In this document: positions 1 to 13,374 of the stretch, one piece after another
How the letters are laid out: the number at the start of each line of letters is the position of its first letter
Position numbering within the stretch: the stretch's first letter is position 1
Assembly: GCF_023856365.1 (NCBI RefSeq)
Contig: NC_064548.1
Coordinates: 17,594,461 to 17,658,460 of the forward strand
Reading direction: 5' to 3'
Length of the DNA stretch: 64,000 nt
Origin: Brienomyrus brachyistius
Taxonomy: Eukaryota; Chordata; Actinopteri; Osteoglossiformes; Mormyridae
Notes under the pieces: model-generated
Database searches by the model: none
What the model was told of the DNA's origin: nothing
Seen by the model: only the letters and a program-made list of their open reading frames with translations
Position numbers and translations under genes: made by a program

Positions 1-160
1 GATACACCAAGATACACCAACATACATGGCACCTCCAGTCACCCGAGGACATTCATACAGCGTTTTGTCAAATTGACACAGAATCCTGTTTAAATAGGAG
101 CTCATCGCTTTAACGGCAACACTACACTCCATTTTAGAATTCCTTATATATCATTTTCCC

Positions 161-181
161 CTCTCTCTCTCTCTCTCTCTT
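161..181. repeat. (CT)n microsatellite
   Basis: About ten uninterrupted CT units, preceded by a C-rich stretch. A simple repeat with no visible link to a gene. Confidence 0.9.
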
Positions 182-1334
182 GCCCCCTGTTGCTATACTG
201 TCTGCTGTATATCTGCTTTAAGTCCTGTGAAAACCCTCCCCATCACTACCGCTGTATCTCACACCATGGCGCTGTGGTGATGCTATTTCATGCCACTGCA
301 TCCCTATATACGGATGGTTTAACAATAACGGCAACACTAGACTCGACGTACATGAAGGGGCAGGGTGACAGGTGTATGTCTATGAACTTCCATTACTATG
401 GTGCCAGAGGCTGATACAGACATATAAAACCTATAAATGACCGTCATGGCTGGGGAGGAAGCCAGGCAGGACCCCCTCCATGGGACCCACGGTCTCTCAC
501 CAGCGCCCACTACTGGAGGTCTTCATATTAACCATCAGGTCATCAAGTTCCAAGATAAAGAGGTCTTATTCACTAAAGAAGGCAGAGTGGCCTCCCAGAG
601 AAAGGCTTTTCCTGCACACTGAGGACAGTGTACACAACTTGTCATATTCCTAATTGCCCAATCTAGGTTCTCTTAAGAACATGAATTGAAATGTTTTGCT
701 TACCATGCTCTCATCCTATCAGTGTGAATCCGGCACCTTTCCTGCAAAACTCTATTTTTAAAATGATCGATAGTCCATCATGGAGCACTGCCTGCTGTGC
801 ATGCTCCGCCCCTTACAGACAGCACTAATCAACACAGAGCCACAGCTCTGCTGGTGGTGAACGCGCTCGTTTCCGGGCCAAGAGAACTCTAAGCTTGGGA
901 CACACCGCAAGAAGCAGAGGGAGGGTCCTCGGGGGATGTGGACAAAGTCAGGAGGGTGACAAGAAAAGAAAGCCAGGCGCGTAAAGAACCGACATCCACA
1001 AACAAGAGAAGTCACAGACGAGCGATGGCAATCTCTTTTTTATAAGTGGTATTAATACATTACTCAAAAATAACGTATTAGTATAAGATGGATATTAGTT
1101 CTTGTTTGGTGTCGGTTGGCTGAGCGCTTAGTGACGAATCGACAGCTTCGAAAAGGTTTCACACCAGCTGTTCCCTAGTTTATTAATCAGCGGCACATCG
1201 TTAAACTTTAATCAGGGCACAATTGTTGATTTTGCATCCTGCTCCCCCCCCGCCCTCCACCCCTTTTTCCTCTCTCCACAGGAGCTGTCACTCACATCCT
1301 TGGGAGCCCCCACAGCAGACGGGAGCATGTAGGA

Positions 1335-1353
1335 GGGGGGGGGGGGGGGGGGG
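1335..1353. repeat. Poly-G tract (G19)
   Basis: An uninterrupted run of 19 G. The length in the assembly may be inexact because such runs sequence poorly; it could form a G-quadruplex. Confidence 0.85.
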
Positions 1354-2497
1354 TTGGTGCCTTCTGGCCCGGCTCATCCGCGGGTCCGGCACAGAGCAGA
1401 TCAGACAGTGGGCGCTCGCGTAGCCTGTTAGCGACACCGTGGTGGCTTATGACGCAGTCAGGCTGGGGGGGGCACGGTTGCCAAGGGAGACAGTGACCTT
1501 CCGTCGTGATTCAGAAAGCCCGGAGGTAGTTAAAACCGCAGCTGTACGCCGGCTCTAAGTTAGTCTTCATTACTGACGCTAAAATAAATGCTGATTAACA
1601 ATGAGGACAATCACGAGAGCACTGTGGCTCATTTGCGGGATCGGCTACAAAGTCTGCCCCTGCCGTTTGCAGGACTCTGCGGGACAAACCGAAATAAAAC
1701 CGATCACCGAAAAAATTTAAACGGAGACCACGCTAACTGCGCAACAGGTATGAGTCCAAAGACAGAGCTGAAAGTAGGACCAGGAAAAGATATGCAATAG
1801 AACACAAGGAGAAGAAGAAAAAAAATCAATCGATATCCATTGAGAATGGCAGGAGTGGGGGGGCGGGAACACAAGATCAATGGCAATTTATGAGAGTGAA
1901 GCATGGGGTCCGGGGTGTAAGCGGACTAGATGTTCCTAATTAAATCGAGATGAAGGCATTGCCTGATGGCAGAGCAGGAGCACAATGATAGAAGGCCAGT
2001 CAACCCCATCACATGGGTTAAAGGTCATGGGCCGCGTCGCCCCGAGAGACACCCTTTAACCTCAGCCCACATGGACGTGAGAGGAACACGCGTATACAAG
2101 CATGTCTATTGATGAGTACTGAGGACTCCACCCACTTTGGGGCCATAATTCATAATTCATCTTATCTTTAGCCAATGATATGTTTTGAATTGGTGAGTGA
2201 CAGGGAAGGGAACACTCTGGGAGCCAATCAGCTTTCAATTTGGGCCTATGCCCTGGTGGTCCAGCCCCTGTATGCACATGGCGTACTCACACTTAGATCT
2301 GATTGCCTTGTACCACGTCCGTGCACAACTGTCCCCTCTTCCCTCTGATCTGCCCTCACTTTCCACGTAACGATCCTGGCCCGAGAACACGTTTGTCAAC
2401 ACTGTGTGACTTATAGCGCTATAGCACAGCACAATGGAATTCAGGATTAATGTCCTTATTTTGCAGCTAATTTGAAATGACATTATGATATTTTCTA

Positions 2498-2880
2498 GAT
2501 CCCCGTGGGGAAATTCTTTTTGCCTACCCCATTTTGCTCACCATGACACACAGACACACGTGTAGGTGAGAGCAAGCTTGGCAGCGAAGGACAGCGAAGG
2601 ACAGTGAAGGACAGCGAAGGACAGCAAAGGACAGTGAAGGACAGCGAAGGACAGTGAAGGGCAGTGAAGGACAGCGAAGGACAGTGAAGGACAGCGAAGG
2701 ACAGCGAAGGACAGCGAAGGACAGTGAAGGACAGCGAAGGACAGCGAAGGACAGTGAAGGACAGCGAAGGACAGTGAAGGACAGCCACCTGCAGCAGCAC
2801 CCATGGAGCTGGAGGATGAAGGCCTTGCTCAAGGGCCCACAAATGTAACTATTCTATTGAGGGCAGGATTGAACTAAGGG
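2498..2880 (-). mobile_element. SINE-like dispersed element split by a minisatellite
   Basis: The left part (2498-2580, from CCCCGTGGGGAAATT) and the right part (2786-2880, with CTTGCTCAAGGGCCC and a degenerate B-box-like GGATTGAAC) match, in order, the dispersed element at 54270-54497, which has CCCCTGTGGGGAAATT and a tRNA-like end. The 200-bp minisatellite at 2581-2780 sits inside it. The family name is not known to me; the assignment rests on the match between copies in this window. Confidence 0.55.
2581..2780. repeat. Minisatellite, 10-bp unit ACAGYGAAGG, 20 copies
   Basis: Twenty head-to-tail 10-bp units with no length variation. They differ mainly by C or T at the fifth base; the first unit begins with G and one unit has CAAAGG. 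Because 10 is not a multiple of 3, the array cycles through all frames and keeps long stop-free CPSLSF-type frames on the minus strand. These are low-complexity artefacts and not genes. Confidence 0.95.
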
Positions 2881-3439
2881 GTCATTTGGAGCACATTTTG
2901 GACATGATGACTCACATTGATTTATTTAGTATGCATTGGACATTTAAGACGACCTATATTTTACCAAAAAATCATCAGCCCAAAGCAAATGCTATACCTG
3001 TGGCATAGACCAAAAGTGATCCTTATTGTGAAATGTTCATCGCTACCCGATCTGTACATTATACCCTACCTGGACTGTTCCATCTGGGTTCAGTTTATGT
3101 ATAGTGTGTATTTGTGCATGTGTGTGCCAGTCACATCATCGACGTCTTGTTGGTGTTCCATGCCCAGGTTAGTGGTTAGCAGTCACCCTGGGTGCGTACT
3201 GTGCCCTACTCCAACTAACCATGCTCGGTCCTCAGGCACAGTATGGAGCGATCACACTAGTCAAACGAACTGTACTTTGGGGGGTCAAACCTGCTCTTGA
3301 GTACACCTTAACACACCTGTCTCACATATCCTAAAATAAAATGTAGGTGTATTTGACATTTGTACAAATACATCCTGTCCGCGTTTAAGATGCAGACTGG
3401 GTGAAAGTGAAGCTTGGGGTACGACTACAAGGTCAGCCA

Positions 3440-3600
3440 TTCATCTGGTGCCCCTCGGAGCATTTTTTTGATGGGGCGTAAAGGGCCCAGTGGAGATGGA
3501 ACTATTCTGCTGAGGACGGGATTTGAACCAGTAACCTTCTGATCACAGACAGAATGATCTAACCCACTGAGACTCACCACACCCCTCCTCCCGACCCAGC
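3440..3600 (-). mobile_element. tRNA-derived SINE
   Basis: On the minus strand this reads CTCAGTGGGTTAGA (A-box-like), then GGTTCAAATCCC (a close match to the pol III B box GGTTCRANTCC), then a C-rich tail. The same body recurs at 54270-54497 and 62105-62262. It is a SINE and not a functional tRNA, since no clover-leaf acceptor stem can be closed. Confidence 0.7.
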
Positions 3601-5419
3601 ACCCATCAGAGGACACAGAGCAAGATATCCTGTGTTGTCAAAGCATTGGCTAATGACTGAGAGGACGCGACAACATTCTCACCCATGGCTCAATAGCCTG
3701 GGAGATAAACATGACCAACACTCATCGCGGGGGTGCCGTTTTTCGCAGAATGTAGCACTGAGATTCTGTAAAGCTGTATAATAAGGATAAAACAAAATGC
3801 ATCTTTGGCAGCGTACATGAAGACGTGCTGAGAAAACACAGGCATGCAAATTCCGGAGGGTGACCGATGGGCTGTCCAACATTCTGCCTGCGTGAAATTC
3901 ATAAAAAAACACGAGTAGCAAACGTGAACCTAATTTCTTCGACAATAACCTTCAGAAATTGCAAAAGGGCCAGCAAGGTGACTGCAGCGCGCAGCCATTT
4001 AATCAAGCGTGGCCCTGCCGTGGAGAAGAACCCCAAGGGAGAGTGATAACGGGCTCCGACCACAGCGTAAAGAACGACAATCCACTTTGTCTGAGACACA
4101 AAGGGTCAGATAAGGAGCAAAAAGCTGAACGCTGACGGAAATCGCTCACATGCATACATATATTTTGACAACCGAATTTCTATTAAGGATGCAAATTAAA
4201 AACTCATAGGAAGGCCCGTCTTGAGTGTCCGAGCGGCTCGGAAGAGGTCAGATCTATTTCGGGAACATCGAGCGGGAAGTATCCACAGCACATCTAGCAG
4301 AGCCGTCCCCCCGGTCACGCCCCAGCCCGCCGCTGGCGAATCGCCATAATGAGGCGCTCGCTGACCTGCCCGCACAGCCTGCCAAGGGAAGGTCAGAGCT
4401 AATCGAATTACCCGCTTCCGTCAGGGCAGTCTTCCACCGGGGTCAGCTGCCATGCAGCACCTCCGTGAGGAATTGATTACGGGTTTGATTCAGAGTGCAG
4501 CCCCCCCCCCCCTCCACCCCCGAAACCTTGGGACTGAATAAGAGGTCGAACAATGGACTGACTTGGACAGGAGGTACAGGATCGAAACGGCATGAGGCGA
4601 AGAGGTCAATCGATAACCATGCACAGTCTCCCTAACAATAAATAATAATAATCATAAAATAATCTGGATATTTTCTGGGTCGGTACAGTGTAATCCTTTC
4701 TTAAAACCAAGCCTTGTGGAAAATGCCTAGAAATGATTAGTGTAAAGGATGAAAGGAAATCGTGTGAAATGATGAGTGAAAATAAGATTCTGTGTATGTC
4801 TGTGTGTGTGTCGGGGGGGCGGGAGGCATTTTATCAAGCTGTATGAAGGACAGGGTGATGTGGAGGGGACCCAGGTGGCCAAGAAGGACCTGACACCGAA
4901 CTCCGGCGAGCAGCTTTGATGCGGATACCGTGGAGGAGGCAGGCTGACGCACGCTGGCCTTGCCGGAGCCCCAAGGTCAAAGTGTTTATCACAGTGATCC
5001 TTCATCTTTCACGGACGGGGAGGGATGAATACCTCCCCCCCTCCCCCCATACACACAAACACACAGACGATGCAGTGTGGGCCTCCCCTAGTGACCATGA
5101 TGCTATGTCCACCGGCAGAGGCATTGAGGCGCACAATCCTTCAGTGCTTCCCCTCACCAGCCCCGACCGGCCAAAAGAAGAAGCAGAAGTTCCCCATTAA
5201 CCTAGAACCCGAAAAGGAAAACAGCTCATCCAGCCAACTGTCTGCGCCGCTGCATCACTGGGAAACATCGTGTCTCGTCTCTCACTGCACGTATCGCATT
5301 GCACAGCCTGACTGCATCAGCCATCGGGACGGATATGTTTTCACACGACGAGCGCAAATGGACCAGCGCGGACCATCCTGACGCACGGCTCTCCGACTCT
5401 GCGTCAGAAGTTCCATACG
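3601..5419. other. Intergenic DNA, no gene recognised
   Basis: Only low-complexity tracts (C runs at about 4500-4512, short CA and TG repeats near 4800 and 5050) and short frames without recognisable domains. No splice-linked coding pattern was seen. Confidence 0.5.
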
Positions 5420-5721
5420 AACCACATCCGGTCCTGAGATTCTCTTTCCACCTTCAAGAAACGCCTGAAGGCCCACCTGTCCCAGGAACACCTGTACTAC
5501 GCTGATATCATCTTCTCTGAATGTTCTTAATGTTGTACTTTCTGCTGCCAGTTAGTTTCTTTATTTGTTAGATGCTGTGGTGCAGCTTCTGCTCCAGTCC
5601 TGCTTACACTTGTACCTGGGGAATCATTCTAAGCCAGGCTGCACTTATACCTGGTGGCCTCCTTGGTACCATGTATGTTTGGGGCTTGGACAAAAGGCTC
5701 TGCTAAATAAAATAAATGTAA
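5420..5721 (+). mobile_element. L2-type LINE 3' end, truncated
   Basis: The segment ends in TGGACAAAAGGCTCTGC followed by TAAATAAAATAAATG. This resembles the 3' tail common to teleost L2-type LINEs, in which a GGAYAAAAGCGTCTGCTAAA core runs into A/T-rich repeats. The preceding stretch encodes SFHLQETPEG, like the end of an L2 reverse transcriptase ORF, before a stop. It is a 5'-truncated dead copy. Confidence 0.6.
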
Positions 5722-8700
5722 GTGTCCAGGCGCAGCCATTGATGTGGGGCTGAGCATGGAATGGAAACTACAAGCAGCTGGGAGAGCGAGAGGGCTGGCT
5801 CAGGAGTGCGCATGGATATGACGGGAAAACCCCCCCAGCAATGAAAGGCTCCAGTGTCCGGGCACCGCCTCTGTGGGGGTGGAACGGATCGTCCTGGGGA
5901 GAATAAAGAATCATCCCTCTGAGAATAAGACCAGTCGGCGCCCACTTGTGGAAACAGTCACCGGTCACAATTCGGCGCCCCGTACAATTGACCGTTAAAC
6001 CCACTGCGGATTTCTGCACCACCTGGCATCCCGGTAAAATAACGAAGTACTCCGGAGGAAGGAAAAAAAATGTCGACTGAGGGGGTCAAACAAGGCCCTT
6101 TGTTCTGGAGTGGATTCTCGTCCAACACGGCGGGTCCACAAACAACAGAACAACGGGCCTGATTCACCGCCCCACATCTTCCACTAATGGAGTCCCACAT
6201 GACCGCTGAACCTCACATAGCACGGCTGTAAATCAGTATTGGTCGCAGTTGTGTGCTGGGTTACATAACTCCTCCGTTTAATATAGTCTGCTATTATTAT
6301 TTCGTATTTAAAAGCACTGCACTTCTGTTTTACAGGCAAACACGGTGAAATCGCTGTGATATCGCTGTGATATCGAGGCCTTCTCTCTCCTACTGCCATC
6401 TTATTGCCCTTCTGTCGCTTATTCCTTAGATATAACTGTTCAGATGAACTTCACGCCCATTTTCTTATCAGAATAGCATACTGTGCTTTTTCCCTTTGAC
6501 TCCGGTCAGCCATTTGCAAACATATTCTGACAGCGACATGATGATCCTCCATTTCACAGCAAGGTGTGTGCTCCCAAAAGTACAGTAGTTAAAGAACTAA
6601 TCACTGTCATAAAAGTCATCCAATATATTTATAGTGTGGGTGTTAAAATGCCTCAGTCATTTAATTATGCCGTAATCTGTTTAACCCTCCTGATAGCTCA
6701 TAATCAAATAGCTCCAGTATGTTAAAAAAAGGCAGATATAATTATTAGGGCAGAATATATGGAACGTAAATCTGATCAATGATTTAAAGTCAGATCCACA
6801 CGATTATCAGGAGAATGGAGCAATTGATGACAAATGCATAGTACAGTATTCTGACTCGTATTTGGTTGTAACTGGTCATTCAAAAAGCTGGAATAATACT
6901 CCATTACAAAAAGGGCATGTGTGCTTTGTCTAAAGCACGACTACAGTCAAAAAATGACATACAAGACGACTGAATTTCCCCTTTACAGCCTCAGCTTCTG
7001 TTTCAGGCATTACAGCAAGCCGTGTTAATAGGGGTCCATAGGGGCACGCAGGGTTGGTGCAGGCACTGACTCCTGAGGCGATATTCCCACCATTCCTGGG
7101 TTAAAATGCTTAATTAAAAGCTAATAAGGCAGAAAGCAAAAATAGCAGAGATTCTGTGCTCTCCGTGCGCGTGTGTGTGCGCAGGTGCCGGTGTAAGCGG
7201 ACGCCCGACAGACCAGCCTCAGACGCAGTGGAGACGGCGGACAGATGCAAAGGGCCAGTCGGCCTGAAACAGGAGCCCCAGCAAAGCAGCGCTCGGCCGG
7301 GCAGACGCAGCTCCGCTTGCATGTGCACCAACAGCCCAGAGGATTACAGTTAAGGACTCCACTAGGGAGAGACTAACCCTCAGTCTGGGTGCTGCCCTGC
7401 TTTCCATATCAAAACCAGCTACTGACACAATCTCTAGGAGGTGCTCCTCCCACACCCGTCACCTCCGGGTTCCTCCCCCCCGGGCCGCCTGGCTGGCTGG
7501 GCTCCATTAGGGGGCTTTTGAGCAGAATGTTCTCCCCGCCTTACTGGGAAAGCTGTTTTCCCAGTGAAGGCATTGTACAAGGAAGCAGGAGGTGAGGCTC
7601 AGCCCCCCCAACTCTGCTTGGCCCTGATAGGATGAGCACCAATACCATTTGGCCAGACCCAGCGAATCAGATTTAACCCCCCCCCTCCACTGACTTCCCA
7701 GCCCCACACTGCACTCTCATTACACAGGCAGGCAAAGCTCGACGGACGCTGCCAATATTTCATCATACCTGCGTGCTTCAAAAAGGGAGGATTCACCGAC
7801 TTTCACAAGCTTAAGATGGCCGGTTTGTGACATATATTGCTGCCAAGTGAGTAGGGAAACCGGCAGAACCAGCCCAGCACAATCCTAAGCCCCTGGCCAG
7901 GATTCCCACTTCAGCAGGCATGAGCACCGCCTTGCACGTCCAACCCCCTCAAAGCAGGTCTGTTCCCCCTGACCACAGTGCATCTCTACAAGGGGTCCGT
8001 ATTTAGACAAAAAACGAATTTCAACATCTATCATGCATCCAGAAATAAAACAGGCATGAACAACATTTATTACTGTACCACCAATATGACTTAAATAGTA
8101 CACTGGGAACAAATGCAGTTTTTGGACAGTAACTGATTTAACAAAACTGCAACATCTTTAAACTGAGACCTACGTCATGATCAGCAACCTAGAACTCAGT
8201 CAGTATTGATGGTATGTGAACATGCTGCTGTTTCATTTGATAAAAAGAAAACCTCAAGGGTTATTACAGACAAACCTGAACACAATTAGCAATGTTACTG
8301 AGCAATTATGATCATCTTTGCATACTTCGTCTGCAAAACACGGGAAGAACTGAAGCATTGAGTGGTGATTCTAATTTAAGACTGGAAGCTGCTTTGACAA
8401 GCATGAAACCCCAAACCGCTAATGAACAGCAGTGGGGCCGCTGGCAAACTCAGGCCACACCCATCTCCTGCTCCTGGGTCCGGAGGAGAGAGTTCCCTGA
8501 GCCAACATTTACATCACCGCCTTATTCAAACGCCCTTTGTCATTAAGATTTTCCACCCAGCACCACCTGCACTCGCGGTCACCGGCAGGTAACCCATAGA
8601 GGCAACTGTGTACCGATTCTAAGACTCACAAACAGTCCCCCTGCTCCACCCAATGCTCACTGGTCAGTGCCAGAGTTTTTTCCTTTGCTATTCTTGGGTG

Positions 8701-10018
8701 TCATCCCCAGAAGACTAAAGAGACACCCATACTATCTCTCTCTCATGCACACACAAACACAGACGTGCACAAACTAAAGGAAACCCTCTTATTTGCTATG
8801 GGGTGGGAGTCTGTTGCCAAGCAAAACCTTCAGTCACCATGACTGTTTGCTTAATGGAGTGAGATACACCGCAGGACTGGAGACCGCGAGAGACGTGACG
8901 TGTCGTTTCCCAGCATCCCCCAGGAACACGGGCGGTTCGCTCTATTAACCTCGGCAGCCATCCGCGCCACACTCAATTTCTCAGATGCTCGACAAAATCG
9001 GCGCACTTCATACGAGCCCGTCAAAGTGGCACCGTTAACGCCGAACGCATCTCGCAAAAACGCAAAAAGCTTCCATCCGGAAGCCGACCTGCATGTTTGC
9101 TTAATTATACCTTATTCACATTCTGTTGATCGTTTAAAGAACACATTTCCAGGCATCCAAAGGCTACCAAAATCAGACCATGCAGCGGAGGGCAAAAAGA
9201 ACAAACACAAGCGGCATTTATACAAAATGGAAGAAAAAAAAATCACCAAATTATCAATTTGACCTGGTCCACATATACAGGAGATTCTCGGGTTGTTTAT
9301 CAGCTAGTGAAGAGGAAAAAAATTAAGTGAAATACACCATGTGCATTACTGGGGATAAGATCGCATGGAGGACAGTATTTTCTAAAAAGACTGAAGCTGT
9401 CACACCTTCATTCTTCACCAAACGATGCATGAATTACAAAGTGAAGAAGCATGACTTTTTTTCAGCAAAAATGTTGCTGCATCCAAATCAGACACTCAAT
9501 GTTTAAGCTTTTAAAAACCTTCACTGTGCTTCTGTGAAGCAGAATATGAATCTGCATACCACAAACGGGGGAAACCTATCTGATATCGCACCTGCACACT
9601 TTTTCATGATGAACTATAGGTTTCTGGTTAAATCTGTTTTTGGGCTTTAATTAACCTCTAAGTGTACATCTACAGGTGTGTCTAAAAAATAAGTTTAATC
9701 AACCATTAATCTTGTTTTATGCCCCAGTTAAATATTTTGATTGTGAAAGAGAAGGGTGATTTATTTTATTAAATTATAATTGACTGGACTTTGTCTGAAG
9801 CTGCCCCTCTTACAGAGGGTCACGTGTTACGGAAGCTGCGGCCTGAGCAAAGCAGCAGTTGATCATTCAGTTATATTGACCATAAATGTAGTTGTCTTTG
9901 TTCCCAATTGAAATCAATAACAAGCAGAGAGACTTCAGCTGTGACAGAATGGACCGAAAAGGGATCTCAAGGTTGGATAAGGTTCTCTTTCCTTGACCAT
10001 TGTGGAAAATGCAATATA
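5722..10018. other. Intergenic DNA, no gene recognised
   Basis: No convincing coding exon was found. The stretch 8880-9070 is relatively CpG-rich, but its open frames have no recognisable domain. Poly-C tracts occur near 5830 and 7675. Any regulatory role for mid1ip1 would need cross-species conservation to see. Confidence 0.45.
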
Positions 10019-10553
10019 CTGATTTGGGAAAAAATTAAGCGACCATAGTAAAATTCACTGAAGTTTCACTCATTTCTCAGTTTATGGCTATGCGTCTCTT
10101 TAATATATATATATATTTTATAAACTCCAGCCTGGCTCTTCCCTGCTTCTCATTAATGAAGGGCTACTTCCTTGCTTTATGGGTCTTCAGTCCTGCTTCT
10201 AGAAGCATGTTATGAATTGTCCTAGCAGTGCACTTCACACCACTTAATGTTTCCTATTCATTTTGAAGGTCACTTGAGGTCATCCCAGATTAATAAGACA
10301 CTGCCGGATAAATTGATAGTCATCTCTGGCATTAGAAAGTCATTTCTGCCTCTACCTGGTTGGTTTTTGGTCATTCCCAGTGTCTCCTGCTTCACCTTGT
10401 TCTTGTATACTGCTTTCGTAGATACTTTGAGCCTGGAAGCAGCCTGCCTCCAAGTGTAACCTTCTGCTAGCAGAACCTGGATTAAACCAGGATTTATAAA
10501 TGCAGATTTAAAAAAATATAGAGAGAGGAGTCTCTTAATTTTTCCCAGAGCTG
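10019..10553 (-). mobile_element. Tc1/mariner-type relic with terminal inverted repeats
   Basis: The ends are imperfect inverted repeats: GGGAAAAAATTAAGCGACCA on the left, and on the right, read on the minus strand, CAGCTCTGGGAAAAATTAAG then AGACTC. Read on the minus strand, the interior gives fragments in shifting frames that resemble Tc1-type transposases (an EAGLKTHKARK-like stretch followed by ARLEF-like residues). It is a non-autonomous, internally deleted copy. A second, shorter copy of the same end lies at 41610-41752 in the opposite orientation. Confidence 0.6.
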
Positions 10554-13374
10554 CGTAATGTCACGGATTATGGGGTCTCTCGTAAAACAGACAGCTCTTA
10601 CTTTATAGAAATTATGCTGAAAGTAAGACGTTGGGTTTATGAAACGTGTTGTAAGAAGCGGGGAAATACAGTCATGCAATATCGCTGCAGAAAAGGTCCG
10701 CCTTTAAATCAGCGTGGCATCTGCCGAGCTGCGCATCGAGTCGCTCCGCGAAGTGATGGCAGCCACGGCCGTGCAGGTTTGTCTGCTGCCTGGGCATGAT
10801 GTAAGGAGGTGTAAGTGACTCACCCCCACCGATTTAGGCCGGTGTTATTTACATCTGGCTGAACCTTTCAGAGAAGAATGAATAAGAAAACGGTTTACTG
10901 GTCCCCAGTTACCCAACCAAAAACGCCCTATTGTTCACCTTTTCCGATGTACTCATCAGGAAGCAAATCCATAGTGATTTCATAAATTTAATTCCCTTGT
11001 TGGTGCTAACTGTGGTTCATCTTATCCAAGCCAGTCTTTTTAGACCTAGTTAGCCAGGCAAAATCCTTTCCGGTTGCATGCAAAACGGGTACAAAATTTT
11101 CCCGTTTACCAATTTACGGTGACATAATGCTTGCCACCATCATTCCTGTACTAACTCTTCGAACACCAAAGCTAATAAACAAGCAAAAATAGCGCAGCAT
11201 GTTTTAAAACAAAGATACACGATTAGCTAGTTAAACACTTAAAAATGCAGCTGTAGCGCTAATCAGTGTTCAATTTCGTCACACAAATGTAGAAATTCAA
11301 GGCTACTCAAATTATAGACTAAGGTCTCTATGATTCCGAATAACAAGAATACCTTTGAAAAGATGGTAAAATGGAAAATGACTAGCGTCTGACATCTCTT
11401 CATGAGTGAGATGCAGTTACCGTTATGATTTGTACTTACACTTTTGTTGTCATCAGTATCTGCATTAAAGACAATGCATATGACACGACTTTTTGTCAAT
11501 TCGCACCGTTGATTAATAGTTTAAATAAATATTTTTGTTATAAAAAAAATAGCTAAGCGAAGCAGCTGCAATAGTACGGAAAGTGAAAGGGGACAAACAG
11601 AATACCATTTAAAAAAAACGTACCACCACATACCTCGCCGAAACGGAGCATCACTGTTTATAGGTGTTTTTACGGTTGTAATCGAGGTCATTATTCTTCC
11701 CCAGCATTTATGTCCTTGTTATGAGAACAGAGCAGAAAAAATCTGGGAGGCATCTTATTAGAATTAAGTTAAATGATAAATGTAATGTTGAAAAAATATC
11801 GCGAATTATCCGTGGTTCAACACATGATGGCACTGTTTTATGAAGAGACTGTGTAGGGGGCTTTGCTTAAAAGAAGCGGAGAAGTACTTTATTTTATTTA
11901 AACAACGGTCAATGTACGGAAATATAGAAGGAAACATACAGATAGATTGAATGTGGAATCAATTTAGCTAATGGTGTTCAGTTCTATCTGTCTTTCCTGA
12001 AACACTTGCATTATTGCACTGAGGAAAGATGTTAATAAGCACAGTGGATCGACTGAAGGACAGGGTGAAGGTTGGACCTGCTTCGTGAGCAAAGGTTCAG
12101 CACCTACAAGCAAATCAGAATTAGACATGGACTCCATTCCAGTATTGCAGGTTTGCTGCAATGAAAAACCTGAATCATCACTCTTTTTGTTCGGATAACC
12201 CATAGCGAAAGTTTCTTTTAATAATTCTTTTTTTTCAATTAATGAGAACTAGAATTTTATTCAGCCAGTTATTCTTTCATTTTAAGTAATATTAATAAAT
12301 CCTGGACATTAAGTGTTTTTATGGATAGTGAATATAAGTGCTAGTTACGTTCTTATCTCTCATTTTCAGTTTGCATCAGCAAATCTGGGTTTGGCAAGGA
12401 CAACATTTCTGAGCTCTTGCAAAGTTAACACCCTTTAAGTACATTCCCAAAGAGCAGTGAGCAAATGTGATTTAACTGAATATATCCTATACTGTTGATA
12501 TGGTCATTCTGACTGATAGCTAGTTTCAGCACGTTCACATCTAACCCCTGCTGCATCTTCTAGTACATAAAGATTTATGAAGGACATGCTCAGAGGTCTG
12601 AAACCTTATCTGTATAGATATGAAGAGTGCTATAAAGAAATTCATTCTCCATAATTCCAGACACGGTAAAAAAAGAAAAAGAAATTAAAAACAACGAAGA
12701 GACGAAACAAACTGCATATTGTTTATAAAAAAAATGACCTTAAGAGTGGAGTCAAATTGAAACAGAGTGTTTATGGGTAACAGATGTATAATGCTACTAA
12801 AAATACATGTATACATATCATTATTGTTAACATTTTAATAATTAAAAAAATCTCATGGAATCTGTCATGATTCTATGAAATCAATAGGATTGATGGATTC
12901 CAGATCACAGACTTTTTTAAACAATTTATAGACGTCACGCATGTTATATTATTAATGCACTTAATTTCAGCATATTCAAGTCAGTTAATACACATTAACA
13001 GACATCATACAGGCCTTTAAAATGGCTCCCCCTCAAGTAACTCGAACCCGTTAAATTTTTTAAATTAATTTACTATATTACTCAGTTCAGCACATGCATC
13101 CGTGAATGCGCTGACGGATGGACCCAAAGCAGTAAAAGATGCCGAATACAAATATATTAAAGGGACGTGGTTTTATGTCGGCATAAGAGTCCAGTGGCAC
13201 CAAGTGCGCCGTCTCTTTCCTGTAATGTATTAATTCAATAAAGTTTAGCTATCGGCGCAGCATGATAATCCGCCTCGATTTTCTCAGCTTCTTCAAAGAA
13301 ACTTCATAGATCGCACAGCCTAATTTCGATTGCTTCAGGCAAATTCCAGGTAAATGAACACGAAATAAAGTGCT
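10554..13374. other. mid1ip1 3' side and AT-rich flank, no further gene
   Basis: On the minus strand this follows the mid1ip1 stop codon, so its upper part (from 13374 downward) should include the 3' UTR. A possible AATAAA polyadenylation signal on the minus strand lies at 12256-12261, about 1.1 kb past the stop. The rest is AT-rich with no recognisable exon. A CpG-rich patch at about 10680-10800 is unexplained. Confidence 0.4.

Larger units (their letters stand above)
1..2497. other. Intergenic DNA, no gene recognised
   Basis: No reading frame here shows a domain, splice pattern or recognisable protein. A CT microsatellite lies at 161-181 and a 19-base G run at 1335-1353. The stretch from about 1130 to 1560 is richer in CpG than its surroundings, but no transcript structure could be assigned to it. 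Confidence 0.5.

Noticed and set aside
2495..2848. CPSLSF-repeat frames in three reading frames
   Set aside because: Shadow of the 10-bp minisatellite; identical peptides in all three frames show no selection.
3440..3600. tRNA gene
   Set aside because: A and B box-like motifs are present but the acceptor and anticodon stems cannot be closed, and the body recurs with SINE flanks.
8880..9262. 120-codon CpG-rich plus-strand frame
   Set aside because: No domain, no splice sites linked to another exon; moderate CpG content alone is not enough to call a gene.
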